Part shown: positions 18,373 to 27,096 of the stretch, piece after piece
How the letters are laid out: each line of letters begins with the position of its first letter
Numbering within the stretch: position 1 is the stretch's first letter
Assembly (NCBI GenBank): GCA_020883125.1
Contig: JAHREW010000022.1
Coordinates: 56,596-105,917 of the forward strand
Reading direction: 5' to 3'
Length of the DNA: 49,322 bases
Source: Microcoleus sp. CAWBG506
GTDB lineage: Bacteria > Cyanobacteriota > Cyanobacteriia > Cyanobacteriales > Microcoleaceae
Program-made: the position numbers and the translations under genes
Notes under the pieces: generated by a model
The model's database searches: none
The model's input: only the letters and a program-made list of their open reading frames with translations
Told to the model about the DNA's origin: nothing

Positions 18373-19041
18373 ATGCTTGAACAACTGCCAAATTTTGAAT
18401 TATTGGAATCACTTTTGTGGCAACCAAATCAGGGTTATTTTTTACTAAATAGACATCTTGAAAGATTAGAGCGATCGGCTGAATATTTTAATTTTAATCT
18501 ATCATTAACACAAGTCTACAATTCCTTACAAGCATTAACTCTCACCTTGGGAAATATCGAAAAAAAAGTAAGATTAACAGTATCTAGGGATGGTAGACTA
18601 ACCTTACAAGCTCAGAGACTAGAGCGTGGTATCTTAAAAATTGGTGCATCTGTGGGAATTGCCAGGAAGCCGATCGATTCTCAAATCCCCTTTTTGTACC
18701 ATAAGACAACTTACCGCTTACCTTATACAATAGCTCTGGAGTCACAACCCGAATATCAGGATGTGTTGCTATGGAATGAAAAAGGAGAGATGACTGAATC
18801 AACGATCGCCAATATTGCGATCGAAACTCCCACAGGGCTAATCACACCTCCTGTCAAGTGTGGTTTATTACCAGGGACATTGCGTGCTCATCTGATCGCA
18901 GCAGGAAAAATCAGAGAAGAGTTGATTAGTTTACAGGATTTACGCAATACCCAGACTCTATTTTTGATGAATTCTGTTCGGGGTTGGATTAGCCTTAAAA
19001 AACAGCCAAATCAAGATGTTTGGAAAGTCAATCGATTTTAG
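18373..19041 (+). CDS. pabC: Class IV aminotransferase, probable 4-amino-4-deoxychorismate lyase
   Basis: PLP fold-type IV enzyme, 222 residues (short for the family). The Schiff-base Lys111 sits in FLYHKTTYR, with Arg32 in HLERLERS and the phosphate/Glu region GEMTESTIANI near 138-148. ADC lyase releases pyruvate from 4-amino-4-deoxychorismate to give p-aminobenzoate for folate. A pabB-type synthase gene follows 228 bp downstream on the same strand, which supports pabC over branched-chain or D-amino-acid transaminase. ATG at 18373. The stop codon lies inside the first units of a heptamer array, and a further interspersed repeat fills the gap to pabB. Confidence 0.85.
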   Translation: MLEQLPNFELLESLLWQPNQGYFLLNRHLERLERSAEYFNFNLSLTQVYNSLQALTLTLGNIEKKVRLTVSRDGRLTLQAQRLERGILKIGASVGIARKPIDSQIPFLYHKTTYRLPYTIALESQPEYQDVLLWNEKGEMTESTIANIAIETPTGLITPPVKCGLLPGTLRAHLIAAGKIREELISLQDLRNTQTLFLMNSVRGWISLKKQPNQDVWKVNRF

Positions 19042-19198
19042 ATTTTAGATTTTGGATTTTGGATTTTGGATTTTAGAATTAGCACACTGATAAATCTGGG
19101 GAGTCGTAATATCGTTTACGGTTGTTTGGGAATGATTTAACCGCAGAGGGCACAGAGGGCGCAGAGTAAGAGAAGAGAGATGAATACAGGACGATACC
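19034..19198 (+). repeat. GATTTTG heptamer array and interspersed repeat copy B
   Basis: Six 7-mers (GATTTTA x2, GATTTTG x3, GATTTTA) at 19034-19075 overlap the pabC stop codon (19039-19041). Copy B of the ACCGCAGAGG interspersed repeat follows at about 19118-19198 (AATGATTTAACCGCAGAGGG ... GAATACAGGACGATACCAA). Together they fill most of the pabC-pabB gap. Confidence 0.8.
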
Positions 19199-19269
19199 AA
19201 CGGATTTGAGATAACCCAATTGCTGTCGGTATGTCACCACTAAAATTATGTTAGCGTATTAACACGATT

Positions 19270-20715
19270 ATGAAACCAATAAAACCTTGGCATTGGCGAA
19301 AAATTCCCCTAAATCAACGTAGTGGCTCGGAGATTTTTCAGGCTTTATTTCTCCGTAAAACCGCCCAAGAGCCAGCCTCAATTTCTGGTTATTCCCGTCA
19401 AGATATGGCTGTTTTGCTAGAAAGTCCTGTTACATCTACGAGTAGCTTGGCACGATATTCTATTTGTGCTGGTTCTCCCCGAATAATTGATGGTGAATCT
19501 CAACTATGGACACCGCCTGTAGGTGAAATTTTACCTTTTTTACGGGTGCTTCTCCACAATCAAAAGCAAAATTTAGAATTGAATGTGCCGCCGTCGATTC
19601 CTTTTAGTGGGGGTTGGTTGGGATGGCTGGGTTATGATTTAGCATGGGAAATTGAGCAACTACCCCAAATTAATCCAGATCCGCTGCCTTTCCCGGTTAG
19701 TTGTTGGTATGAACCAGCATCTTTTGCTGTCTTAGATCATCAAGAACAATGTCTGTGGTTAGCGGCAAGTGACAATGTTGAACTTGATGTTATGCAGCAT
19801 TGTATAGAGCAAATAGCTGAAAGAAAAAGACATAAAAATTCAGAAAATTATCAAAATAATGTTGGTATTTATAATTTAGGATTGTCTAAACTTGAGTATG
19901 AAAAAATGGTGGAGATTGCTCAAAAGTATATCTATGTAGGTGATATTTTTCAAGCTAATTTGTCTGTAAGGTTTGAAGCTAGTACGGATTGTGACAGTTG
20001 GTCTATTTATCGCGCTTTGCAGCAGATTAATCCTTCTCCTTTTGCGAGTTATTGGCAAACTCCTTGGGGTGATATTATTAGTTGTTCGCCGGAAAGACTG
20101 GTGCAATTATCAGGTAATAAAGTTGATACGAGACCGATCGCAGGAACGCGCCCACGGGGTTTAACTTCTCTTCAAGATGAGCAGTTAGCACAGGACTTAG
20201 TGGAGAATGTTAAGGAAATTGCGGAACATATTATGCTTGTGGATTTAGAGCGTAATGATATCGGGAGAGTGTGTGAATGGGGGTCTGTACAAGTTAATGA
20301 GTTTCTGACGGTTGAGCGCTACAGTCATGTGATGCACTTGGTTAGTAATGTGATTGGTACATTAAGGGATGATTGTGATGCGATCGACTTAATTCGAGCT
20401 GTATTTCCGGGGGGTACGATTACAGGTTGTCCGAAGGTGCGTTGTCTGGAAATTATTGAAGAATTGGAACCGGTGAAACGTAGTTTGTTTTATGGTTCCT
20501 GTGGTTATTTGGACTGGCGGGGTAATTTGGATTTAAATATTTTGATTCGCACTCTTTTGTATGCGAAAAAGAGTGATGGTAGTTCGGGGGGAATTGTTTG
20601 GGGACAGGTGGGTGCGGGTATTGTGGCTGATAGCGATCCTGAAAGGGAATGGTTGGAATCGCTTCAGAAGGCGCAAGCTCAAATTAGTGCTTTGCAATTA
20701 GCAAAGCTATTATAG
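19270..20715 (+). CDS. pabB: Chorismate-binding enzyme, probable aminodeoxychorismate synthase component I
   Basis: Chorismate amination subunit, 481 residues. It has an N-terminal domain with LLES (49-52) and GGWLGWLGYD (114-123), then the catalytic domain with DIFQANLSVRF (225-235), CSPERLV (272-278), RPIAGTRPRG (288-297), AEHIMLVDLERND (318-330), SHVMHLVS (352-359) and GGTITGCPKVR (381-391). PabB enzymes usually have Lys in PIKGT; here the residue is Ala291 as in TrpE, while GGTITG resembles PabB rather than TrpE (AGTVSG). The pabC neighbour argues for p-aminobenzoate synthesis. A glutamine amidotransferase partner is not in the window. TrpE-like activity cannot be excluded. ATG at 19270. 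Confidence 0.85.
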   Translation: MKPIKPWHWRKIPLNQRSGSEIFQALFLRKTAQEPASISGYSRQDMAVLLESPVTSTSSLARYSICAGSPRIIDGESQLWTPPVGEILPFLRVLLHNQKQNLELNVPPSIPFSGGWLGWLGYDLAWEIEQLPQINPDPLPFPVSCWYEPASFAVLDHQEQCLWLAASDNVELDVMQHCIEQIAERKRHKNSENYQNNVGIYNLGLSKLEYEKMVEIAQKYIYVGDIFQANLSVRFEASTDCDSWSIYRALQQINPSPFASYWQTPWGDIISCSPERLVQLSGNKVDTRPIAGTRPRGLTSLQDEQLAQDLVENVKEIAEHIMLVDLERNDIGRVCEWGSVQVNEFLTVERYSHVMHLVSNVIGTLRDDCDAIDLIRAVFPGGTITGCPKVRCLEIIEELEPVKRSLFYGSCGYLDWRGNLDLNILIRTLLYAKKSDGSSGGIVWGQVGAGIVADSDPEREWLESLQKAQAQISALQLAKLL

Positions 20716-20730
20716 TTAGATTGGGAGTTT

Positions 20731-20766
20731 TTTACCGCAGATGTCAGCGGATGAACGCTGATGAAA
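20731..20766 (+). repeat. Intergenic ACCGCAGATG-type repeat
   Basis: TTACCGCAGATGTCAGCGGATGAACGCTGATGAA is built of 12-bp-like units (GCAGATG.. / GCGGATGAAC / GCTGATGAA), a common cyanobacterial intergenic repeat. It follows pabB by 15 bp. Confidence 0.6.
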
Positions 20767-20837
20767 TTATAGATGTTCGGCCTTAAATAAGAAGGATTAC
20801 CTATTGACAGGGGTGGATTTTTTGTGGTATATTTTAG

Positions 20838-20887
20838 ATAATGGGATTGGTGACAAAAATAATTATTTTTGTCACCAATCCCATTAT
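20838..20887. terminator. 50-bp perfect palindrome, candidate bidirectional terminator
   Basis: Bases 20838-20887 form a perfect palindrome of 2 x 25 bp centred on AATT (20861-20864), with arms containing GGGATTGGTGACAAAAAT and its complement. It lies between the convergent ends of pabB and pyrD. As RNA it would give a hairpin of about 23 bp from either strand, but no long T-run follows, so a mobile-repeat origin is also possible. Confidence 0.7.
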
Positions 20888-20971
20888 TAGATTGTACTTG
20901 ATTGGCTGGCAAAAGTCAAGCGTTTAACCCTAGAAAAAAAGGCGATTTTTTTTTGTTCAATCAAATAAAAT

Positions 20972-22135
20972 TTACTTGATATTTCCAGAACCAACGGCTT
21001 CAGAAATTGAATTAAATCCGTTTTCTTCTAACTTGTTTAGCAATCCTTGGAGAATTCGGCGCACCATCCAAGGGCCTTCGTAAACCCAACCGGTGTAGAC
21101 TTGAATTAGGGTTGCACCGGCGGTGATTTTTTCCCAAGCGTCGTCGGCGGTGAAAATGCCTCCAACGCCAATAATGGGCAATTTTCCCGATGTTTGCTGC
21201 CAGATAAATCGGATTACTTCTGTTGAACGCTGCTGTAGGGGAAGGCCGCTAATTCCGCCCGGTTCTTCGCTAAGTGGTTTGCCTGTTTCTCGCAAGATTT
21301 GTGTTTTCAATCCGTCGCGGCGGATGGTGGTGTTGGTGGCGATAATTCCTGCTAGTTGGTAGGTTTTTGCTAAGTCGAGGATGGAGGCGATCGCATCCCA
21401 TTCTAAATCCGGGGCAATCTTGACTAAAATAGGTTTAATGCCCTGATTTTTTTGTTGCATAATGTCCAAAATTGTGCTGAGCCCAGCGGCATCTTGGAGC
21501 GATCGCAATCCAGGAGTATTGGGGGAAGAAACATTCACCACAAAATAGTCTCCCCAATCAACCAAGAGCTTAAAACTCTCCAAATAGTCTGTTGATGCCT
21601 GCTCTAAGGGTGTTACCTTAGATTTACCGAGATTAATCCCCTTGGGGAATGGGGAGTCTGGGCTGGGGTATGAGTGGTCTAATTTCCCCCTGTTGTATGC
21701 AGCCTGAAAGCGGGAAGCCATTGCTTGAGCGCCTTGATTGTTAAATCCCATGCGATTGAGGGCTGCACTGTCGTCTGTCAAGCGAAACAAGCGAGGCTGG
21801 GGGTTTCCGGGCTGTGGATGCCAAGTGACGGTGCCTAGTTCGGCAAAACCAAAGCCAAATTTTGTCCAGATGTTAGCAGCGACGCCGTTTTTGTCAAATC
21901 CGGCGGCTAAGCCGACAGGGTTGTGGAAGTTGAGTCCCCAGAGTGATTGTTCGAGTCGGGAATCTTGCAGTCCAAAGGATTGCTGGAATTGCTCTAAAAT
22001 TCGACTGGTTGCGGGGTTGGACTGGGTGCGTTCGGCTAATTCGAGAATTTGCAGGGTGCGGTTGTGTAGCCATTCGGGATCGGCTTTAAATAGGGAAAAC
22101 AAAAGTGGTCGCAGACCAAATTGATAAATATCCAA
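20972..22135 (-). CDS. pyrD: Dihydroorotate dehydrogenase (quinone), class 2
   Basis: Fourth step of pyrimidine synthesis: oxidises dihydroorotate to orotate with FMN and passes electrons to membrane quinone. It has the class 2 N-terminal amphipathic extension ([20 protein letters not shown]), [34 protein letters not shown] carrying the catalytic Ser, [22 protein letters not shown] and [15 protein letters not shown] for FMN binding. 387 residues; an insertion near 155-180 ([20 protein letters not shown]) lengthens a loop and is rich in Pro/Ser. ATG at 22135. Convergent with pabB and divergent from the GAF gene. Confidence 0.97.
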   Translation of the reverse strand: MDIYQFGLRPLLFSLFKADPEWLHNRTLQILELAERTQSNPATSRILEQFQQSFGLQDSRLEQSLWGLNFHNPVGLAAGFDKNGVAANIWTKFGFGFAELGTVTWHPQPGNPQPRLFRLTDDSAALNRMGFNNQGAQAMASRFQAAYNRGKLDHSYPSPDSPFPKGINLGKSKVTPLEQASTDYLESFKLLVDWGDYFVVNVSSPNTPGLRSLQDAAGLSTILDIMQQKNQGIKPILVKIAPDLEWDAIASILDLAKTYQLAGIIATNTTIRRDGLKTQILRETGKPLSEEPGGISGLPLQQRSTEVIRFIWQQTSGKLPIIGVGGIFTADDAWEKITAGATLIQVYTGWVYEGPWMVRRILQGLLNKLEENGFNSISEAVGSGNIK

Positions 22136-22259
22136 TGACTTATCCTAGATAATTAAATAATAAAAAATAAATTTGACAATTTAGATTATAGTGGATTGTC
22201 TTGCGAATTTTATTTTAATTCTTAATTTTGATTTTGACAAATTTTGGGGGCGCTTGGAA

Positions 22260-25199
22260 ATGAACCACCAGCAAAGACAGAAGGATTTAGACCAACAAAT
22301 TGTGCATTTGGAGCGAGTTCTCCAGACTCTGCGAGAAGATGAGAATGTGGAGGTGCTGCTTGCGACAACTCTCTCATACTTGCAAACAGAATTCGACTGG
22401 CGATTAATTTGGATCGGATTGTACGATCGCGCTGGGCATAGACTGTTCGGCAAAGGTGGAATGACACCTAACGGGGACTTGTCTTTTCTGAAACAGCGAT
22501 TTATTTTGAATCCGGGAGATTTGCTAGAACAAGTTGTAATTCAGCTTCGGCCTGTGGTAGTGCCGGATTTGCGGGAGGAAAACAGAGCGGGAGAATGGCG
22601 TTCCTGGGCTCAAAATTTCAATATTCAAGGGGCAGTTTTGTTTCCGCTGCGTTATAAAGACCGATGTTATGGGGTAATTTTGCTGGGTTCCGATGAGTGG
22701 GGAAGTTCGCTTTCGGCGGCGGAAAAAACGCAACTGACGATTGTATTTGGAGGGTTAGCAACCGCTCTTTATCAAATAGAAAAAGACTGGCAGCGCACTT
22801 TGACCAAGCGGCCCGATGAGTCACTGATCGCACTGATTTCGCAATTGCGGGAATTGCGATCGCTAGACCAATATTTGCAAACAATAGTCGAACAAAGCCA
22901 TGAATTTATCGAGCCGACAAGGACGAATGTTTATTGGTTCGAGCGAGAGCGGCGCTATTTTTGGCGGCGAGTCAGCAATCGCCAAGTTGCTCCGGGTTTG
23001 GGCGGGCTCAACCGACCGGCTTCAGGTATCACTGTCCAAGATTTGGGAGGGTTTTATCAGGCATTGGTAAAGGAACAAATCGTCTGGATCGGAGAATCCC
23101 ATAGTTCTCTCAAAAGCCAAATTACCGGGCGGTTGATGCAGCAAATTCGGGCGCGATCGCTCCTAGCGGCACCAATTGTGTTAGAGGGGGAATTGCTGGG
23201 ATTTCTGGCTGTGGAAGCGAGCGAACCGCGGATTTGGCAAGAACATGAAAAAAATTACCTGCGGGGAGTGGGGCAATTGGTGGCTCTGACGGTGCCGTTG
23301 TCGGAGATGGAAGGGCGGATTCAGCAAACGGAGATCGATCGAGATTTAACGGCGGGCATAGCTCGTGCCATCTACAGCGATGCTGACTGGGAAACGACTC
23401 TCAAAAATACGGCGGCTCAACTTTGTGGGCGGCTCAACTGCGAATACTTTCTGCTGCTGCTGTACGAGGAAGAACTGGATCGGTATGAAATTGTGTGCCA
23501 AAATCTGCCCCGTCACCGCAGAGCAGTGCCATCACCGCTTAAGGCTCTTGACTTGGTGGATTTGCGGCTGCTGGAGAACAGTGTCGAAACAGTGGCCATT
23601 GAAAATTGGGAGGAAGACGGGCGATTGGGGGCTTGGCGGGGAGTGCTGACAGAAGCGGGTGTACGCTCGCTGTTGGCGCTGAGCACGCGGGGTAAGAAGT
23701 CGGAGGACAGAAGTTTGAGGGTACAAGCAGAACACCCGAATCTCCAATCTCCAATCTCAAATTCCCCTTCGATGGAGGGTTTGCTGGTTGTCGGGCACAG
23801 TGCTACTCGGAATTGGAGTCGATCGGAGCGAGAATTAGTTCAAGTAGTCAGTCAACAGCTAGGGCTGATTTTGCACCAGTGGCAGCAGAGTTCGGAACTT
23901 GATAAGTACCAACAATTTTGCCGAGTGCTTAAATCAGGCTTAGCTGCTTTAGAAACTCCCCTGGAACAATCTGCCGAACAGATATCGACCTTATCACCGC
24001 CGATTTTGCCAGACTTGCCGCGACAAAAACTAGAGTACAACTTTGCTCAATATGTTGCTCAGACGGTTTCGTGTCCTTTAGTGGCGGTAATTACTTGGAA
24101 TTCCCACCAAGAGGAAGCTTTGATTGTGACGGTGGCGGCCAATCCGGTATTTGCTGTCAATCCGGAAGTGGCGATTCCCGTCAAAACTGATTTTTTGATT
24201 CAACAAGTTGTGGCTGCTGGGGGGGTGGTGCAACACAGTATGAGTGAATTGCCGCTGGCCACTAAGCGGTGGCTGCGCAGTCCGGGTATTGGGGAGATGA
24301 TGGCGGTGGCGCTGCGGACTGGGCCGGAACACGAGCCGATGGGTATCTTATTGGTTGCGGATGCTGGGGGGCGTCGGTGGTCGGAGTTATCGGTGAATTT
24401 ACTCGGCCAGATGGCTTCTCATTTGGCTTGGTGGCGTCGGTATTTGGCTGTGCAGTCTGTGTGCTCGTTGCAGCGATCGGATCTGGAGTTGCTCAATTGG
24501 TATAAGCAGCGGCGTTTTGAGGAGTTTTACCGGATTGTGGGAACGGGGGTGAAGGAGTTGGGGGAGTTGAGTGAGTCGATTTTGCAGTCTGGGAAAGAAC
24601 AAAAGGATGCTCTTAAAAGTTTGCGCTACCAGCAGGTTTTGCGTCAGATTGGTAATGCTTTGGGGTCGATTCATTTGGTTTTGAAACAGGAACAGTGGCG
24701 GCCACAATTTGGATTGGATGCGGTGCCTGTGGGTGCTTGGTTGAAGCGATCGCTCGATCGGGCTGCTCCTCTAATCAAACAGTTAGAAATTTTGTTGGAA
24801 GTCAACCGGGAGACATCGGTTTCGCTACCACCGGGTAAGACTTTGGGCGTTCGGGGGGACAGTATCAAGCTGGATTTGGTGCTTTGGGAATTGCTGGCGG
24901 CTGCTTGTCGGCGATCGTCCGTTGGGGGAAAAATTGAGGTTCGCTATCAGATTGTAGCGGCGGATTTGCTGGAGTTGTCTGTTACCGATCGCGGTGGGTT
25001 CGATCCACAGTTAATTGCTATCTTCAATGGTATGTCTGCGCCGAATATTTTAGCTGATGCTAATTTTAATCAGCCGATGTTTCAAGTTTTGTTGAGTTGT
25101 CAGCGGGCGGTGCGGTTGATGGGGGGAAATTTGTCTATGGAAATTTTAGATCGTAATTTGGTTGTAGCTCGGTTGGTATTACCGCTAGCTAGTCTTTAA
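22260..25199 (+). CDS. Multi-GAF protein with degenerate histidine-kinase-like C-terminus
   Basis: About 979 residues of cytoplasmic sensory domains: at least three GAF-like regions (about 40-180, 195-350, 360-540) and probably a fourth (about 590-740), then a helical segment and a GHKL-type ATPase-like fold. The ATPase region has LDLVLWELLAAACRRSS in place of an N-box and VTDRGGFD in place of DxGxG, and I see no H-box His flanked by Glu/Pro. It may therefore bind ligand or partner rather than act as a normal histidine kinase. No Cys-His chromophore motif was noted. The frame is open from a GTG at 22191, but the first 23 residues look non-native; ATG 22260 (MNHQQRQKDL) is preferred. Divergent from pyrD. 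Confidence 0.8.
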   Translation: MNHQQRQKDLDQQIVHLERVLQTLREDENVEVLLATTLSYLQTEFDWRLIWIGLYDRAGHRLFGKGGMTPNGDLSFLKQRFILNPGDLLEQVVIQLRPVVVPDLREENRAGEWRSWAQNFNIQGAVLFPLRYKDRCYGVILLGSDEWGSSLSAAEKTQLTIVFGGLATALYQIEKDWQRTLTKRPDESLIALISQLRELRSLDQYLQTIVEQSHEFIEPTRTNVYWFERERRYFWRRVSNRQVAPGLGGLNRPASGITVQDLGGFYQALVKEQIVWIGESHSSLKSQITGRLMQQIRARSLLAAPIVLEGELLGFLAVEASEPRIWQEHEKNYLRGVGQLVALTVPLSEMEGRIQQTEIDRDLTAGIARAIYSDADWETTLKNTAAQLCGRLNCEYFLLLLYEEELDRYEIVCQNLPRHRRAVPSPLKALDLVDLRLLENSVETVAIENWEEDGRLGAWRGVLTEAGVRSLLALSTRGKKSEDRSLRVQAEHPNLQSPISNSPSMEGLLVVGHSATRNWSRSERELVQVVSQQLGLILHQWQQSSELDKYQQFCRVLKSGLAALETPLEQSAEQISTLSPPILPDLPRQKLEYNFAQYVAQTVSCPLVAVITWNSHQEEALIVTVAANPVFAVNPEVAIPVKTDFLIQQVVAAGGVVQHSMSELPLATKRWLRSPGIGEMMAVALRTGPEHEPMGILLVADAGGRRWSELSVNLLGQMASHLAWWRRYLAVQSVCSLQRSDLELLNWYKQRRFEEFYRIVGTGVKELGELSESILQSGKEQKDALKSLRYQQVLRQIGNALGSIHLVLKQEQWRPQFGLDAVPVGAWLKRSLDRAAPLIKQLEILLEVNRETSVSLPPGKTLGVRGDSIKLDLVLWELLAAACRRSSVGGKIEVRYQIVAADLLELSVTDRGGFDPQLIAIFNGMSAPNILADANFNQPMFQVLLSCQRAVRLMGGNLSMEILDRNLVVARLVLPLASL

Positions 25200-25257
25200 G
25201 ATCGATGTTCGCTCTCTGAGAAATTTCTGAGTTGGATCTGCTCGATCGCCCTTTTTG

Positions 25258-26673
25258 CTACTTTTTGGGTTTCGTCCGCCACCCTGCGATGCCTGCTGCC
25301 AACAGGGCGATCGCGCCACTGAGCAAAAATGAAAATACAAAGGGATGCCACAGGATTAAGGGTGCGGGGACGTGATTTTGTTCTAGAGTCTCGAACAGTT
25401 TGTCTGTGCCACTAGAGGCACAGATGGCACCTGCTGCTATACCGACTCCGATCGCCTGAACTTTGCTTTCTATGCGATCGTCTCGGTATCTCTCTGCTGC
25501 TTCGCTGTTGCGCAGTTCGATTTGGTGGGCGCGATCGTTCCTGGCTTGTTCTATTTCTACTATCCCTCTAATAGAGGCGATCGCCTGTTCGATTAAACTG
25601 GTTCCGTGTCGGAAATATCCTAAGTCCCCTGCTATTTGCGATCGCATCTGAGGCGCATTTTTTATACTAAAACTATTTAATATCGATAGTTCTTCCTTAT
25701 CGCTTTCAATCATAACACATATTTTCTGCAAAATCTCACTATAATTGTAAAGATTTATGGCAATTGTATTATCAAAATCTGCAAGTTTCCGCAACAAGCG
25801 AGTATAAGTTACAGATTTGCAAAAGAGTTGCTTTAACTGTTCCTGCAATTCTTGCAATTGGGAAGAACTTAATACAGTATCCTGGGCAAATTGCTGCTGC
25901 AAAACCTCCATATTTTTCTCAATGGTGCGGTATTCGGCATCAAGTTCCTGGTAAATCTGGCGGCTGTCTTGAAAAGCCTTGATAATTTTGTGCCTGTGAA
26001 ATAATAGGTTAAATATTTCCTGTTGGCAAGTGTTAAAATCTGCATCAGTTTGTTTGTCGCCCAGGAGCCAGACAAAGAGGTGGTGACAATGGGGAAGATC
26101 GGTAAGTGAACCGTATTCAAAAATCGGGCTACCAAACAGTTTACCCGATCGGTAAAAACTAGGGGGAGAATCGCCGCCAAATAAAGAATCGCGACATTTA
26201 TCAGCCAGGGGTTTGAGGGAATCTAAATTATCGGGTAAGTTTGGTTCGGTAAGCCATGCAGTAACGATCAGAGTTTGACCTAAAAAATTGTCATCGCCAC
26301 TGATGAGTAAAGCTTGATTGGGGTTAAAATTTTCAATAAAACTGACATCTAAATTATTAGCAGTGCCATCTTCCCGGCAACCGATATTTAAACAGACAGC
26401 ATAGCTATCTTGAATTTGTCGAGGTTGGGCAAAACCTTCGATCAAGGGATTGCGAGTGTTAAAGGGGAGGGAAGAATCGGACAGTAAATCGGCACAGTAG
26501 CGGTGAGAATGGGTGGGAAAAACCAGATGGGGTGTGAGTTTTTCATAACTGTAGGTAAATTTTGCCAAAATCTGCTCGCATTGTTGCCACAGAGGATGAT
26601 CGCTGCCCTGGCTGTCATGATAAAGTTGGAAAGCGTATAAGTAAACGTTGGGTGCAGAAATGCGATCGTTCAT
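25258..26673 (-). CDS. Membrane protein with C-terminal helix pair, unknown function
   Basis: 471 residues. The first about 230 residues form an alpha/beta domain I do not recognise. Residues about 240-400 are strongly helical and coiled (YRTIEKNMEVLQQQFAQD, SSQLQELQEQLKQLF, IEQARNDRAHQIELRNSEAAERYRDDRIESKVQ). Two hydrophobic segments end the protein (about 403-420 and 441-462). The order soluble domain, long helices, two terminal membrane helices is like CorA metal channels, but the GMN motif is absent, so I do not call it CorA. ATG at 26673. Convergent with the GAF gene by 58 bp. Confidence 0.7.
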   Translation of the reverse strand: MNDRISAPNVYLYAFQLYHDSQGSDHPLWQQCEQILAKFTYSYEKLTPHLVFPTHSHRYCADLLSDSSLPFNTRNPLIEGFAQPRQIQDSYAVCLNIGCREDGTANNLDVSFIENFNPNQALLISGDDNFLGQTLIVTAWLTEPNLPDNLDSLKPLADKCRDSLFGGDSPPSFYRSGKLFGSPIFEYGSLTDLPHCHHLFVWLLGDKQTDADFNTCQQEIFNLLFHRHKIIKAFQDSRQIYQELDAEYRTIEKNMEVLQQQFAQDTVLSSSQLQELQEQLKQLFCKSVTYTRLLRKLADFDNTIAINLYNYSEILQKICVMIESDKEELSILNSFSIKNAPQMRSQIAGDLGYFRHGTSLIEQAIASIRGIVEIEQARNDRAHQIELRNSEAAERYRDDRIESKVQAIGVGIAAGAICASSGTDKLFETLEQNHVPAPLILWHPFVFSFLLSGAIALLAAGIAGWRTKPKK

Positions 26674-27096
26674 GTTAAATAGGTTCTTGACGTTATTTAA
26701 ATATTTTTTGCTATTTGGTAATTACAACTGCGTGATTGCTAAGATTATAGGCGGCCCCATCCGCGAATCGGTTACATCCCCGGTGGGGATGTAAGCTAGT
26801 TTTTTCGGCAAAGGGACTACAAAATTTTCCCCGACATCTCAAAAAAAGACAAGCCGTCCCAGAAGCACGGGACAACAGACGCAGTTTATCGGTAATTGCA
26901 TGGATTTTGTTCAAGGGAGATGAAACACTCTGCAACGCAGTGATGGCAGGATGGAACAAGAAAGCGATCGCCCGTGACGGCCACAGAGCAGAACCAATGG
27001 TTGCTACAATCGGAAAAGGTAAATACTGTGGGTAATACTCCAGTCCCTAAAGCTGAAAGCTACTAGCTAAATTATTAAAAATCTGCCTCTCCTGCC
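26674..27096. other. Intergenic region upstream of secA
   Basis: 423 bp. It contains a terminator-like hairpin (26772-26805, listed separately), a second weaker stem GTCCC/GGGAC near 26857-26874 and HIP1 sites. A minus-strand frame of 82 codons overlaps these structures and has poor coding character; it is not accepted. The secA promoter is presumably in 26960-27080; no clear consensus or Shine-Dalgarno was seen beyond CTCTCCTGCC before the ATG. Confidence 0.5.
26756..26806 (+). ncRNA. Candidate small RNA or attenuator ending in a terminator hairpin
   Basis: A 10-bp perfect stem TTACATCCCC / GGGGATGTAA with loop GGT (26772-26794) is followed by GCTAG and a T-run (26800-26805), a textbook intrinsic terminator on the plus strand. 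No plus-strand gene lies upstream to be terminated. A possible promoter TTACAA-N16-ATTATA (26722-26749) would start a transcript of about 50 nt. This is an inference from sequence alone. Confidence 0.35.

Noticed and set aside
25258..26673. Calling the unknown membrane protein CorA
   Set aside because: The GMN motif and the acidic C-terminal pattern are absent.
26711..26959. 82-codon minus-strand frame upstream of the unknown membrane protein
   Set aside because: It runs through a terminator hairpin and repeat-like DNA, has no Shine-Dalgarno and an amino-acid composition unlike real proteins (rich in His, Arg and Cys).
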